From: Chloroflexota bacterium
Lineage (GTDB): Bacteria > Chloroflexota > Anaerolineae > Anaerolineales > UBA4823
Length of the DNA stretch: 64,000 nucleotides
Assembly: GCA_029557965.1 (NCBI GenBank)
Contig: JAKQIM010000042.1
Location: 16,377-80,376, forward strand
Direction of reading: 5' to 3'
Below the pieces are notes generated by a model. That model did not search any database. It saw nothing but the letters and a program-made list of their open reading frames with translations, and was not told where the DNA came from. The translations under genes and the position numbers were made by a program. Below are positions 9,608 to 17,516 of the stretch, in pieces. Every line of letters starts with the position of its first letter. Positions within the stretch are counted from its first letter, which is position 1.

Positions 9608-9740
9608 CAAAATAATACCGCGCGGCCGCCAATCTGTCAAGAGGAAAAACCAGATATATCCCCCATTTTGCTATAATTGATCATGGAACCGGCCTGGCGA
9701 TGACCGGCTATTCATTAAGAATTCTTCTGGAGTGAATGAC

Positions 9741-10214
9741 ATGGGTTTGAGAGAATATACGGTTTGCTACCCTATCCAAAACGGGCGCGTGCTGTTGGGT
9801 TTTAAAAAGCAAGGGTTTGGCAGCGGGAAGTTTGCCGGGTTTGGCGGCAAGCTCGAGCCAGGCGAGACGCCGCCCATCTGCGCCGGGCGCGAATTGCGCG
9901 AAGAATGCGGCCTGCATATCGAACCCAGCAATGGGCAGGCCTTGGCCTATGTGGGTGCGCTAACATTTATCTTCCCGGCCCGGCCAAATTGGGACGAGCT
10001 GGTACACGCCTTTGTGGTGCACGCCTGGCAAGGGCAGGTGACAGAGAGCAACGAAATGCGCCCGGCCTGGTTTGCCTTGGATGCCATCCCTTTTGACCAG
10101 ATGTGGGACGATAACCGCTATTGGCTGCCCCAGGCCTTAGCCGGCAGCAAATTGAACGGGCGTTTTATATTCAAAGACGACTGCCAAACCGTGCACGAGT
10201 ACCGCCTGTGGTAG
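9741..10214 (+). CDS. NUDIX hydrolase, MTH1/MutT-like
   Basis: 157 residues from ATG 9741; a GTG three codons earlier overlaps the GGAG ribosome-binding site (9729-9732), so it is not the start. A full Nudix box is present: G-K-L-E-P-G-E-T-P-P-I-C-A-G-R-E-L-R-E-E-C-G-L (GX5EX7REUXEEXGU). The frame WFALDAIPFDQMWDDNRYWLP after it resembles 8-oxo-dGTP diphosphatases of the MTH1 group, which clean oxidised nucleotides, but substrate is inference. Monocistronic. Confidence 0.9.
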   Translation: MGLREYTVCYPIQNGRVLLGFKKQGFGSGKFAGFGGKLEPGETPPICAGRELREECGLHIEPSNGQALAYVGALTFIFPARPNWDELVHAFVVHAWQGQVTESNEMRPAWFALDAIPFDQMWDDNRYWLPQALAGSKLNGRFIFKDDCQTVHEYRLW

Positions 10215-10407
10215 TTAGCCCCGCCAGCGGCCTGCCAGGGTCAAAATTCATCCCTTCATACCCTGCGGCAGGGAGTCTGGCGGCCAAAACAGGATAACCC
10301 GCGGGCCATTTGATGATGGAATCCACTTCACCTTAGGAAAGATTTGCACTAGGATAAGAGATACTGGAACGATCATCATATAAAGCTTCAGAGGAGGAGA
10401 TTGGGTT

Positions 10408-11829
10408 ATGTTCAAAGACTTTGATCAGGCTCGTCGCTACATGGATGAGCATGGCATCCAAATGGTGGATATGAAGTTTTGCGATCTGTGGGGGAGATGG
10501 CACCACCTGAGCGTGCCGGTCAGCCAGTTCACACCTGACCTGATGGAACAGGGGATTGGCTTCGATGGCTCATCGGTTGGGTTGAAGAGCGTCAAAGCCG
10601 GTGATATGGTACTGGTGCCCGACCTGCCCACAGCAGTTCGCGATCCCTTCTGGGATGTACCAACCATCAGCTTCATCTGCACCACGCTCGAAGCGGATAC
10701 ACATGCCATCTTCACCAATGATCCCCGCAACATCGCCATCCGAGCAGAGGAACATTTGCGCAAAACCGGCGTCGCAGACGAGAGCCGCTGGGGGCCGGAA
10801 TACGAGTTTTACATCTTTGACAACGTTTCTTTTGAAAACGGCGTCAACCGCGCCAGCTATCGCATCGACTGCGTAGAGGCTGATTGGAATAGTGCCGAAG
10901 GCGGTCACGGGCATTACATTCCACTGCACGGCGGCTACCATGCCATTCCTCCCAAAGACCAATCGTACAACTTGCGCACCGAGATCAGCCTGCTGCTAGA
11001 AGCCATGAACATACCGGTGAAGTACCACCATCACGAGGTGGGCGGGCCGGGGCAGTCGGAGATCGAAACGCCGCTGATGGGCCTGGTGCAGTCTGGCGAT
11101 GCCACGATGATGATCAAATACACCACCAAGATGGCCGCCCGCCGGCACGGGAAGACTGCCACCTTTATGCCCAAGCCGCTGTATGGCGAGGCCGGCTCAG
11201 GGATGCACTTCCACCAGCAATTGTTGAAAAAGGGACGCAATCTCTTCTATGATGCCAAGGGCTATGGCTGCATGAGCAAAGAAGCTCTATATTATATCGG
11301 CGGCCTGCTGGCTCACGGCCCAGCGCTGCTGGCCCTGACCAACCCCAGCACCAACTCCTACAGCCGCCTGGTTCCTGGCTACGAGGCCCCGGTGAACGCT
11401 TTCTTCTCGCTGGGCAACCGTTCGGCGGCCGTGCGCATCCCCAAGTATGCCACCCAGCCCGATACCGCCCGCATGGAGTTTCGTCCTCCGGATGCAACCT
11501 GCAACGTTTACCTGGCGCTGGCGGCTCAGCTCTTGGCTGGCATGGACGGCATCCAGCGCAAGCTGGACCCGACCGAAGCCGGCTTTGGGCCGATCGATGA
11601 CAACATCTTCTCTTGGAGCGATGAACAGCGCGCCAAGATCAAGAGCCTGCCATCCTCGCTCAACGAGGCATTAGAGGCCCTGGAGCAGGATATGGATTTC
11701 TTGCTGGCGGGGAACGTCTTCAGCGCAGATATGCTGCGCCGCTGGATCGATTTCAAACGCAACCAAGAGTATTACCAGGTGCGCAACCGCCCTCATCCTT
11801 ATGAGATGAGCCTGTACTTTGATGTTTAG
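10408..11829 (+). CDS. glnA: Glutamine synthetase, type I
   Basis: 473 residues. Makes glutamine from glutamate and ammonia with ATP. Family marks: GFDGSSVGL (beta-grasp domain), YEFYIFD metal ligands, HHHEVGGPGQSEIE, FMPKPLYGEAGSGMHFHQ (ATP/metal), and PSTNSYSRLVPGYEAPV. The adenylylation region that reads NLYDLP in enterobacterial enzymes reads DDNIFSWSDEQ here, with no target Tyr, so adenylylation control is unlikely. AGGAGGAG precedes ATG 10408. A strong terminator follows at 11845. Confidence 0.96.
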   Translation: MFKDFDQARRYMDEHGIQMVDMKFCDLWGRWHHLSVPVSQFTPDLMEQGIGFDGSSVGLKSVKAGDMVLVPDLPTAVRDPFWDVPTISFICTTLEADTHAIFTNDPRNIAIRAEEHLRKTGVADESRWGPEYEFYIFDNVSFENGVNRASYRIDCVEADWNSAEGGHGHYIPLHGGYHAIPPKDQSYNLRTEISLLLEAMNIPVKYHHHEVGGPGQSEIETPLMGLVQSGDATMMIKYTTKMAARRHGKTATFMPKPLYGEAGSGMHFHQQLLKKGRNLFYDAKGYGCMSKEALYYIGGLLAHGPALLALTNPSTNSYSRLVPGYEAPVNAFFSLGNRSAAVRIPKYATQPDTARMEFRPPDATCNVYLALAAQLLAGMDGIQRKLDPTEAGFGPIDDNIFSWSDEQRAKIKSLPSSLNEALEALEQDMDFLLAGNVFSADMLRRWIDFKRNQEYYQVRNRPHPYEMSLYFDV

Positions 11830-11833
11830 AGGA

Positions 11834-12373
11834 ATGCGCTATACGAACAGCTTCAGCCATTTTGGATGGCTGAAGCTGTTCCTTTTTTTCCTCATGCTGC
11901 TGCCATGGTTGGCGGCTTGCAATTCAAATGCGGCCCCCACCTCGGCGCCTTTGACAGAGTTCAACCAGAACGGCGTGACCGTGCGCATTGTCCTCGAACA
12001 AGATGTGCATGGGGGCACCGCCCTGACCGCAACCTTCACCCCCGATGAAGAAGATGCGCACCTGTATAGCATGGACCTGCCCCTAGAGGGGGTAGATGGT
12101 CTCGGCCGTCCCACCCGCTTGGCCTTGGCGCCCGGCACATCTCTCCAGGCATCGGGTGATCTGCAAACTGCCGCCGTAGCCGAGAGCATCATCGTTGCTC
12201 CTGACCTGCCGCCCTTGCCGGTCTACCCGGCCGGACCAGTGGTGCTGCGCCTGCCAGTGCAACTGCCCGAAAGTACCCGCCTGGAGCAGGTGCTGGTCAC
12301 TTATATGGCTTGTTCGCCGCGCGGCTGTTATCGGCCTGTGATAGAAAAGGCAGTGGATATTCAACTGCCGTAA
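11834..12373 (+). CDS. DsbD-N-like lipoprotein
   Basis: About 179 residues. The N-terminus (MRYTN..., then LFLFFLMLLPWLAAC) is a lipoprotein signal peptide with lipobox LAAC. The mature part matches the DsbD N-terminal/DsbC-like thiol domain pattern: FTPDEEDAHLYSMDLP, YPAGPVVLRLPV, and a final beta strand with TYMACSPRGCYRPV, where the CxxxxC pair is the redox centre. There is no attached DsbD membrane domain. The start is uncertain: TTG 11819, ATG 11822 and ATG 11834 all give the signal peptide, and all overlap or touch the glnA stop. The signal-peptide region is encoded inside the glnA terminator hairpin. The selenocysteine-type thioredoxin gene follows after 32 bases and is a likely redox partner. 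Confidence 0.7.
   Translation: MRYTNSFSHFGWLKLFLFFLMLLPWLAACNSNAAPTSAPLTEFNQNGVTVRIVLEQDVHGGTALTATFTPDEEDAHLYSMDLPLEGVDGLGRPTRLALAPGTSLQASGDLQTAAVAESIIVAPDLPPLPVYPAGPVVLRLPVQLPESTRLEQVLVTYMACSPRGCYRPVIEKAVDIQLP
11845..11889 (+). terminator. glnA terminator, overlapping the next ORF
   Basis: 16-base-pair stem (11845-11860 with 11866-11881), loop TTTGG, then a T-rich tract to 11889. Textbook intrinsic terminator, but it lies inside the coding region of the following lipoprotein's signal peptide. Confidence 0.9.
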
Positions 12374-12405
12374 AATCCAGTTCACCTGAGAATACCCATC
12401 TGATT

Positions 12406-13071
12406 ATGAGCCATTCAACACAAAGGCGCCATTCCGCTCAAATCCTGTTGGCAGGATTCTTCCTGCTGACCACACTGGCCTGCCAGGCTGTGTCTGGAGC
12501 GGTTCCCACAGCCGCCTTGCCACCCACAGCAGTGGCACTGCCTTCTGAGACTCTGCCGCCGCCCACCGACACAGCCATACCGCTTACTGACATGGTCGTA
12601 CCGCTCACCGAGACAGCCGCGCCACCCAGCGATACACCCAGTCCCATCCCCCCCTCGCCCACAGCTCCGCCGTCCTACGTAGTGGTCCGCTTATTCCCTT
12701 CCAAAGGAGACCTAGCGACCCAGCTTGCCACCGAAGCCGCCAATGCCAGGTCCATGGGACTAAAACCCTTTGTCGAATTAGAAGCAATGTGGTGACCGGC
12801 CTGCCAAGCGATTGCCGTGAGCATCGCCGAAAAAGACCCTTTGATGGTAGATGCCTATACCGGTGCATATATCATCCAATTAAACGTGGACAGTTGGGGA
12901 GATCAGCTGGCTGGCAGCGATTTTGACTATCCCTACATTCCAGTTTTCTTTGCCATTGATGAGACCGGCCGGGCAACCGGCGAGGTGATCGATGGCGGCG
13001 CATGGAGCGCTAACATCCCCGAGAATATGGCTCCTGCGCTGAAGGAGTTTTTCCAAGAGGCAGGGAATTAA
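12406..13071 (+). CDS. Thioredoxin-fold lipoprotein, probable selenoprotein (in-frame TGA at 12793-12795)
   Basis: Read through one in-frame TGA the frame gives 221 residues. It opens with a lipoprotein signal (AGFFLLTTLAC), then a Pro/Thr-rich linker, then a thioredoxin domain: KPFVELEAMW-[TGA]-PACQAI, YIIQLNVD, and a cis-Pro strand YIPVFFAIDETG. The TGA is residue 130 and falls exactly where the first Cys of W-C-x-x-C should be, giving W-U-P-A-C. Starting 12 bases after the TGA, 12808-12827 can fold into a stem with one bulged U and a CGUGA loop, like the bacterial SECIS. Both sides of the TGA are in the same frame and conserved in fold. The next gene upstream is a DsbD-N-like lipoprotein. 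Alternatives: a nonsense mutation or a base-call error; the hairpin argues against them. Confidence 0.8.
12808..12827 (+). promoter_or_regulatory. Bacterial SECIS-like hairpin
   Basis: GCGAT (12808-12812) pairs with ATCGC (12823-12827); T12813 is bulged; GC pairs with GC; the apical loop is CGTGA. The layout TTGC-loop-GCA equals, from memory, that of the E. coli fdhF element, with G-U in the loop, 12 bases after the UGA. Confidence 0.7.
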
Positions 13072-13095
13072 CCTCAAGAGGTGTGAATTCATCCC

Positions 13096-13123
13096 TTGAC
13101 ATTTGGTTAATCCCTGATAGAAT
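13096..13123 (+). promoter_or_regulatory. Sigma-70-type promoter of the cold-shock gene
   Basis: TTGACA (13096-13101), 16-base spacer, TAGAAT (13118-13123). It predicts an untranslated leader of about 140 bases before ATG 13274, usual for csp genes. Confidence 0.75.
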
Positions 13124-13171
13124 CAGCGGTTGTAGGATGCCAGCAAGTTCTCGTTGGATGAAGTAGAAAGA

Positions 13172-13210
13172 CAACGGCTCGAGGCAAGGTCCTTGGGCCG
13201 TTTTGCTTTG
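13172..13210 (+). promoter_or_regulatory. Leader hairpin upstream of cold-shock gene
   Basis: AACGGC (13173-13178) pairs with GCCGTT (13197-13202), followed by TTTGCTTTG. It could act as an attenuator or a temperature-dependent leader structure. Confidence 0.35.
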
Positions 13211-13273
13211 ACTGCTCCGATGGAATTGGACGTGCATCTCAAACTTCTATCATGCCTTAAGGAGGCAAATAAA

Positions 13274-13483
13274 ATGTCTGAACGCATCATCGGCACAGTC
13301 AAGTGGTTCAATAACAGCAAGGGTTACGGCTTCCTGTCGCAGCCCGACGGCGCGGACGTCTTCGTGCACTTCTCGGCCATCGAGAGCGATGGCTATCGCA
13401 CGCTGCAGGAAGGCCAGAAGGTGGAGTTCTCCATCGAGAAGGGCCCCAAGGGTCTGCAGGCCGCTCAGGTCAAGGCGATCTAG
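13274..13483 (+). CDS. Cold-shock protein (CspA family)
   Basis: 69 residues. The OB-fold has both RNA-binding motifs: KGYGFLSQ (RNP1-like) and VFVHFSAI (RNP2-like), in the order [14 protein letters not shown]... The ATG at 13274 has AGGAGG eleven bases upstream; the upstream open frame is leader, not protein. It acts as an RNA chaperone. High use of C/G-ending codons suggests strong expression. Ends at a clean terminator. Confidence 0.96.
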   Translation: MSERIIGTVKWFNNSKGYGFLSQPDGADVFVHFSAIESDGYRTLQEGQKVEFSIEKGPKGLQAAQVKAI

Positions 13484-13503
13484 CTGTTACCTGACTTGAC
13501 TTC

Positions 13504-13534
13504 AAAAACCCGCCGCTCCATGCGGCGGGTTTTT
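13504..13534 (+). terminator. Terminator after cold-shock gene
   Basis: AAAAACCCGCCGC pairs with GCGGCGGGTTTTT around a TCCAT loop; the T tract is built in. Confidence 0.92.
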
Positions 13535-13621
13535 GGTTATACTATACAGCAGTGCAATGTACGTGCCCGGCGGTCTCGCTAGTCGCCAGGCGCTCCCCGA
13601 TCAGATAGATAGGAGGCTCGT

Positions 13622-13996
13622 ATGTCTAAGCTGCTTAAGATCACCTTCCTGGCACATGCCATTGTGGCTTTTGTGTGTGGCGCGCCGCTGCTGCTTGCCC
13701 CAGGACGTTTCTTGGGGCTCTTCAATTGGGCTCCAATTGACCCGGTATTGGCCCGCATACTGGGCGCGGCCCTGCTCGGCCTGGCCTGGAGCTCGCTGCG
13801 CGGTTACCAGCAAGCCAGCTTTGAGAAGGTGGCCTTGCTGGTAGAAACTGAAGCGGTCTTCTGCACGGCAGCCGTGGTGGGCATGCTGCGCCAGATGGCG
13901 GGAGCTCGGTGGCCGTTCATCATCTGGCTGATCCTGGCTGTACTGATCATCTTTGCCATCCTATGGCTTATCAATGGAGTGAGAAAACGAACATGA
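13622..13996 (+). CDS. Small four-helix membrane protein
   Basis: 124 residues with about four hydrophobic segments (roughly 8-28, 43-60, 70-88, 98-117) and a basic end VRKRT. I do not recognise a family; short DUF-type inner-membrane proteins look like this. GGAGG precedes the ATG. The stop codon overlaps the start of aspA (ATGA), so translation is coupled and the two form an operon. Confidence 0.75.
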   Translation: MSKLLKITFLAHAIVAFVCGAPLLLAPGRFLGLFNWAPIDPVLARILGAALLGLAWSSLRGYQQASFEKVALLVETEAVFCTAAVVGMLRQMAGARWPFIIWLILAVLIIFAILWLINGVRKRT

Positions 13997-15402
13997 AATC
14001 AACCCGTATTGAACATGATTTGCTCGGCGAACGCGAAGTGCCCGCCGAAGCGTATTATGGCATCCAGACCCTGCGTGCCCTGGAGAATTTCAACATCACC
14101 GGGGTTCCCATCTCGCATTACCCGCGCCTGGTGCATTCGCTGGCCTATATCAAAAAGGCCGCCGCGCAGGCCAATGTTGAGTTGGGCCTGCTCGACCCCA
14201 AGATCGGCAATGCCATTGTCAAGGCATGTGATGAGATCGCGGCCGGGGCACTGACCTCTGAGTTTGTTGTCGATGTGATCCAGGGTGGGGCAGGCACCTC
14301 CACGAACATGAACGCCAACGAGGTGATTGCCAACCGCGCCCTCGAACACCTGGGCTATGAGAAGGGCCGTTACGACATTGTGCACCCCCTCAACCACATC
14401 AACATGTCGCAATCCACCAATGATGTGTACCCCACTGCCATCCGCCTGACCCTGAGCCAAAAAATGGACGGCCTGATGGTCGAAATGACCGGCCTGCGAG
14501 ATGCACTGCGCATGAAAGGCGCCGAGTTTGCCGACGTGCTCAAGATGGGGCGCACTCAGCTCCAAGACGCCGTGCCCATGACCCTGGGCCAGGAATTTGA
14601 AGCCTGGGCTGTGACCATCACCGAAGATTTGCAACGCGTGAGCGAGACCCAGGCCCTGATCCGCGAGGTCAACATGGGCGCCACAGCCATTGGCACCGGG
14701 CTGAACGCCCACCCTGCCTATGCCCTGGTGGTGACCGAAAAACTGCGCCAGGCCAGCGGTGTGCCGGTGGTCAAAGCCGAAAACCTGGTGGAAGCCACCC
14801 AAGACACAGGGGCTTACGTACAGCTTTCAGGCGTGTTGAAGCGTGTGGCAGTCAAACTTTCTAAGATCAGCAATGACCTGCGCCTGCTCTCTTCTGGCCC
14901 GCGGGCCGGGCTGGGCGAGATCAACCTGCCGCCCATGGCACCTGGCTCTTCGATCATGCCGGGCAAGGTCAACCCGGTCATTCCCGAGGTGGTCAACCAG
15001 GTGGCCTTCCTGGTCATCGGCAACGATGTGACGGTGACCATGGCGGCCGAGGGCGGGCAATTGGAATTGAACGTATTTGAGCCTGTGATGGCTAACCGTC
15101 TCTTCAACTCGCTCGACACCCTGGGGCGGGCCTGCCGCGCCCTGGCGCAGCGCTGCGTTGTGGGCATCACCGCCAACCGCGAGCACTGCCGCAAACAGGT
15201 CGAGAACAGCATTGGCCTGGTCACCGCCCTTAACCCCATCATTGGTTATGAAAAATCCAGCGACGTGGCCTCTGAGGCACTGCGCAGCGGGCGGGCAGTT
15301 TACGAGATCGTGCTAGAGAAGGGCTATTTGAGCAAAGAACAACTGGATGACCTTCTGCGGCCCGAGAACATGACCCAGCCGCGCTATATCCATCCAGGAT
15401 AG
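13993..15402 (+). CDS. aspA: Aspartate ammonia-lyase
   Basis: 469 residues from ATG 13993. A member of the fumarase/aspartase superfamily: AGTSTNMNANEVIANRALE and NMSQSTNDVYPTA are the substrate-binding blocks, and GSSIMPGKVNPVIPE is the catalytic loop signature. The AGTSTNMN...YDIVHPLNHINMSQ sequence favours aspartase over class II fumarase. Converts aspartate to fumarate and ammonia; it feeds the glutamine synthetase pool in principle. Starts inside the stop of the upstream membrane protein. Confidence 0.92.
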   Translation: MKSTRIEHDLLGEREVPAEAYYGIQTLRALENFNITGVPISHYPRLVHSLAYIKKAAAQANVELGLLDPKIGNAIVKACDEIAAGALTSEFVVDVIQGGAGTSTNMNANEVIANRALEHLGYEKGRYDIVHPLNHINMSQSTNDVYPTAIRLTLSQKMDGLMVEMTGLRDALRMKGAEFADVLKMGRTQLQDAVPMTLGQEFEAWAVTITEDLQRVSETQALIREVNMGATAIGTGLNAHPAYALVVTEKLRQASGVPVVKAENLVEATQDTGAYVQLSGVLKRVAVKLSKISNDLRLLSSGPRAGLGEINLPPMAPGSSIMPGKVNPVIPEVVNQVAFLVIGNDVTVTMAAEGGQLELNVFEPVMANRLFNSLDTLGRACRALAQRCVVGITANREHCRKQVENSIGLVTALNPIIGYEKSSDVASEALRSGRAVYEIVLEKGYLSKEQLDDLLRPENMTQPRYIHPG

Positions 15403-15419
15403 GATAAAACAATGCTATA

Positions 15420-15451
15420 CCAAAAAAGAGCCCGTCTGGGCTCTTTTTTGG
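15420..15451. terminator. Bidirectional terminator
   Basis: CCAAAAAAGAGCCC pairs with GGGCTCTTTTTTGG around GTCT, between the convergent aspA and binding-protein genes; T tracts on both strands. Confidence 0.92.
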
Positions 15452-15463
15452 TTTGGCTCTAAT

Positions 15464-17152
15464 CTACGGCGTTGGGGTTGCCTCGCTGGCCCGGCGGGTA
15501 ACCAGGAACCAGCTTGTCAGGGTGTTAAAGCGGTCGGCCGAGTCAAACATCGGGCCCACGCGCACACCCTGCACCTCGGTGGTGACGGCGTAGGTGGCAA
15601 CCGGGTAGAAAAGCGGCAGGGCAGGCAGTTCTTGGGCAAAGCGCACCTGGAAGTTGTTATACAGCCGGGTGCGTTCATCGACATCCGTGGTGATGCGCGC
15701 CGCTTCCAGGTATTCGCTGGCCTGGCGGTCATCCCACTGAGAATAATTTTGACCACCGGTGACCTGTGCCTGGTGCCAGAAGGGGTAAGGATCAGGGTCA
15801 GGCGAGCGGGACAGGTTGAGGTCGACCAGGGCAGCCTGGTACACATGCGTATCCAGGTACTCGGTAACCAGGGTATCGTAATCCACGCCTTCTAGCAATA
15901 CCTGAACCCCAACATCGGCCCAATCGGCCCGGATGGACTCGGCCATGGCTTTGTGCTTTTCGTCAGACGGGTAGAGCAGTGTAAAAGATAGGGCCGTCCC
16001 ATCCTCGTTCTGGCGCACGTCGCCGCCGCCTGCTGGGATGGTATAACCGGCCTGGCGCAGCAGGCTGACAGCCGCACCGGTATCATAACCCACCTGCGGT
16101 GTGCCGCTGTAATAGGCCCAGGTGCCCGGGAAGATCGGCCCATCGGCCAGGATGGCCTGCCCGCCCAGCAAACGGTCGATAATGCCCTGGCGGTTGAGCG
16201 CCATGAGCAGTGCCCGGCGCACGTTCGCGTCCTGGAAGAAAGCGGCCTCTGGATTATTGAGGTTGAACAAGACCAGGCTCAGCTCGGGCTGGCGGCTGGT
16301 GTAAAGTTTCAGGCCCGGTGCCGCCAACGCCTGCGGCAGAATTTCGGCTGTCACCTGAGCAATGCCGCCAATCTCACCTTCCTGGTAAGCCGCGAATGCC
16401 GATGCGGCGTCAGGATAATAGCGGAAGGCAATCTGCTCGATGAAAGAGGCTTGAACGTAATAATCTTTGAAAGCGGTCAGCACGACCCCTGCAATCCGCC
16501 CATCTTCCACGATCAAGTGGTCAAAGCGATACGGACCGCTGCCAACCGGCTGTAAGTTAAACGGGGAATCAATGATTTCAGCGACGCTCAAATCACCCAA
16601 CAGGTGAGAGGGCAGCACGCCAAAGGTCAGGTAATCCAAGAAGGGGGCATAAGCTTCTGGCAAGACAAACTGGATGGTTTTCTCGTCCAGGCGCTTGACT
16701 TCTACCTGCTTCCAGAACTGAACCAGGTCGGCAGAGAGCGGCGAATCTTCGCCGCGCATCAACTCGATGGTAAAGATCACATCATCACTGGTAACCGGCT
16801 GCCCATCGTGCCAGACAGCATTGGAACGCACCGAGAAGTTGTAAATCACCCCGTCGCGCGAGATGCCCCAAGAGTCAGCCAGGCCGGCCTGGGGCAAACC
16901 GCGGTCATCAAATTGCAAAAGCCCACTGAAGATCAAGCGGTCTACGTCGCGGTCCACGTTGTTGTAAGTGTCCAGCAGTGGGTTCAGGCGGGTTAATTCG
17001 CCGATCAGTCCCTCGGTATATACGCCGCCTTCGGCTGGTTCAACAACCGGCTCGATGGGGACGAGCGTGACCGGCTTCTGCCCCAGCAAAAGCACGGCAA
17101 TCGCTACCAATGCCAGCAGGGCAATCAACAGGGGCCAACGTAGTTTTTTCAT
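15464..17152 (-). CDS. ABC transporter substrate-binding protein, family 5 (peptide/nickel type)
   Basis: 562 residues. A basic start and a hydrophobic helix (WPLLIALLALVAIAVLLLG) make an N-terminal anchor or signal; there is no lipobox Cys. The SBP_bac_5 pattern is present: GLIGELTRLNPLL, LIFSGLLQFDDRG, LADSWGIS, VTSDDVIFTIELM, NVRRALLMALNRQGII, and a late PFWHQAQVTGGQNYSQW. No permease or ATPase is adjacent; the neighbours are secG and aspA, so it is an orphan binding protein or works with a remote transporter. Peptide binding is the default inference. Confidence 0.88.
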   Translation of the reverse strand: MKKLRWPLLIALLALVAIAVLLLGQKPVTLVPIEPVVEPAEGGVYTEGLIGELTRLNPLLDTYNNVDRDVDRLIFSGLLQFDDRGLPQAGLADSWGISRDGVIYNFSVRSNAVWHDGQPVTSDDVIFTIELMRGEDSPLSADLVQFWKQVEVKRLDEKTIQFVLPEAYAPFLDYLTFGVLPSHLLGDLSVAEIIDSPFNLQPVGSGPYRFDHLIVEDGRIAGVVLTAFKDYYVQASFIEQIAFRYYPDAASAFAAYQEGEIGGIAQVTAEILPQALAAPGLKLYTSRQPELSLVLFNLNNPEAAFFQDANVRRALLMALNRQGIIDRLLGGQAILADGPIFPGTWAYYSGTPQVGYDTGAAVSLLRQAGYTIPAGGGDVRQNEDGTALSFTLLYPSDEKHKAMAESIRADWADVGVQVLLEGVDYDTLVTEYLDTHVYQAALVDLNLSRSPDPDPYPFWHQAQVTGGQNYSQWDDRQASEYLEAARITTDVDERTRLYNNFQVRFAQELPALPLFYPVATYAVTTEVQGVRVGPMFDSADRFNTLTSWFLVTRRASEATPTP

Positions 17153-17231
17153 ATTTTTTTAAAAGAAAAGCGCTGCAGGCGAGGCGCAGGCCAGTGACGC
17201 CGCGCCTCCCTATCAGCGCCTGGGGTGGCAG

Positions 17232-17456
17232 TTAGCTGCTAACCAGTACGGTCGCAATTGCCAGGATAAAGAACAGCACGCTCAGACCAATGGTGACGAA
17301 GAAGAGGGTCTTTTCAATGCCGCGCCGTGCGGTGAAGATACCGCCCATGTCAGCGCCGGTCAGGCCGCCCAACCCCGCGCCTTTGCTCTGCAAGATCACG
17401 CTTGCGATCAAGGCAATCGAGATTATAATCAACGAGATGTACAAAACATTTTCCAC
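17232..17456 (-). CDS. secG: Protein translocase subunit SecG
   Basis: 74 residues, two transmembrane helices flanking the conserved loop VILQSKGAGLGG...FTARRGIEKTLFF. SecG joins SecYE in the plasma membrane export channel. Its promoter reads out from the divergent region (17485-17513). The gap of 79 bases to the downstream binding-protein gene contains no obvious terminator, so cotranscription is possible. Confidence 0.93.
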   Translation of the reverse strand: MENVLYISLIIISIALIASVILQSKGAGLGGLTGADMGGIFTARRGIEKTLFFVTIGLSVLFFILAIATVLVSS

Positions 17457-17484
17457 GCTAGTCCTCCGAAAAAAGTGTCAAGGG

Positions 17485-17513
17485 ATTATACCTTTGCTTG
17501 GTGGAATCGTCAA
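17485..17513 (-). promoter_or_regulatory. secG promoter
   Basis: On the minus strand TTGACG (17513-17508), 17-base spacer, TATAAT (17490-17485). The -35 box ends 4 bases before the PHP gene start. Confidence 0.75.
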
Positions 17514-17516
17514 ATC

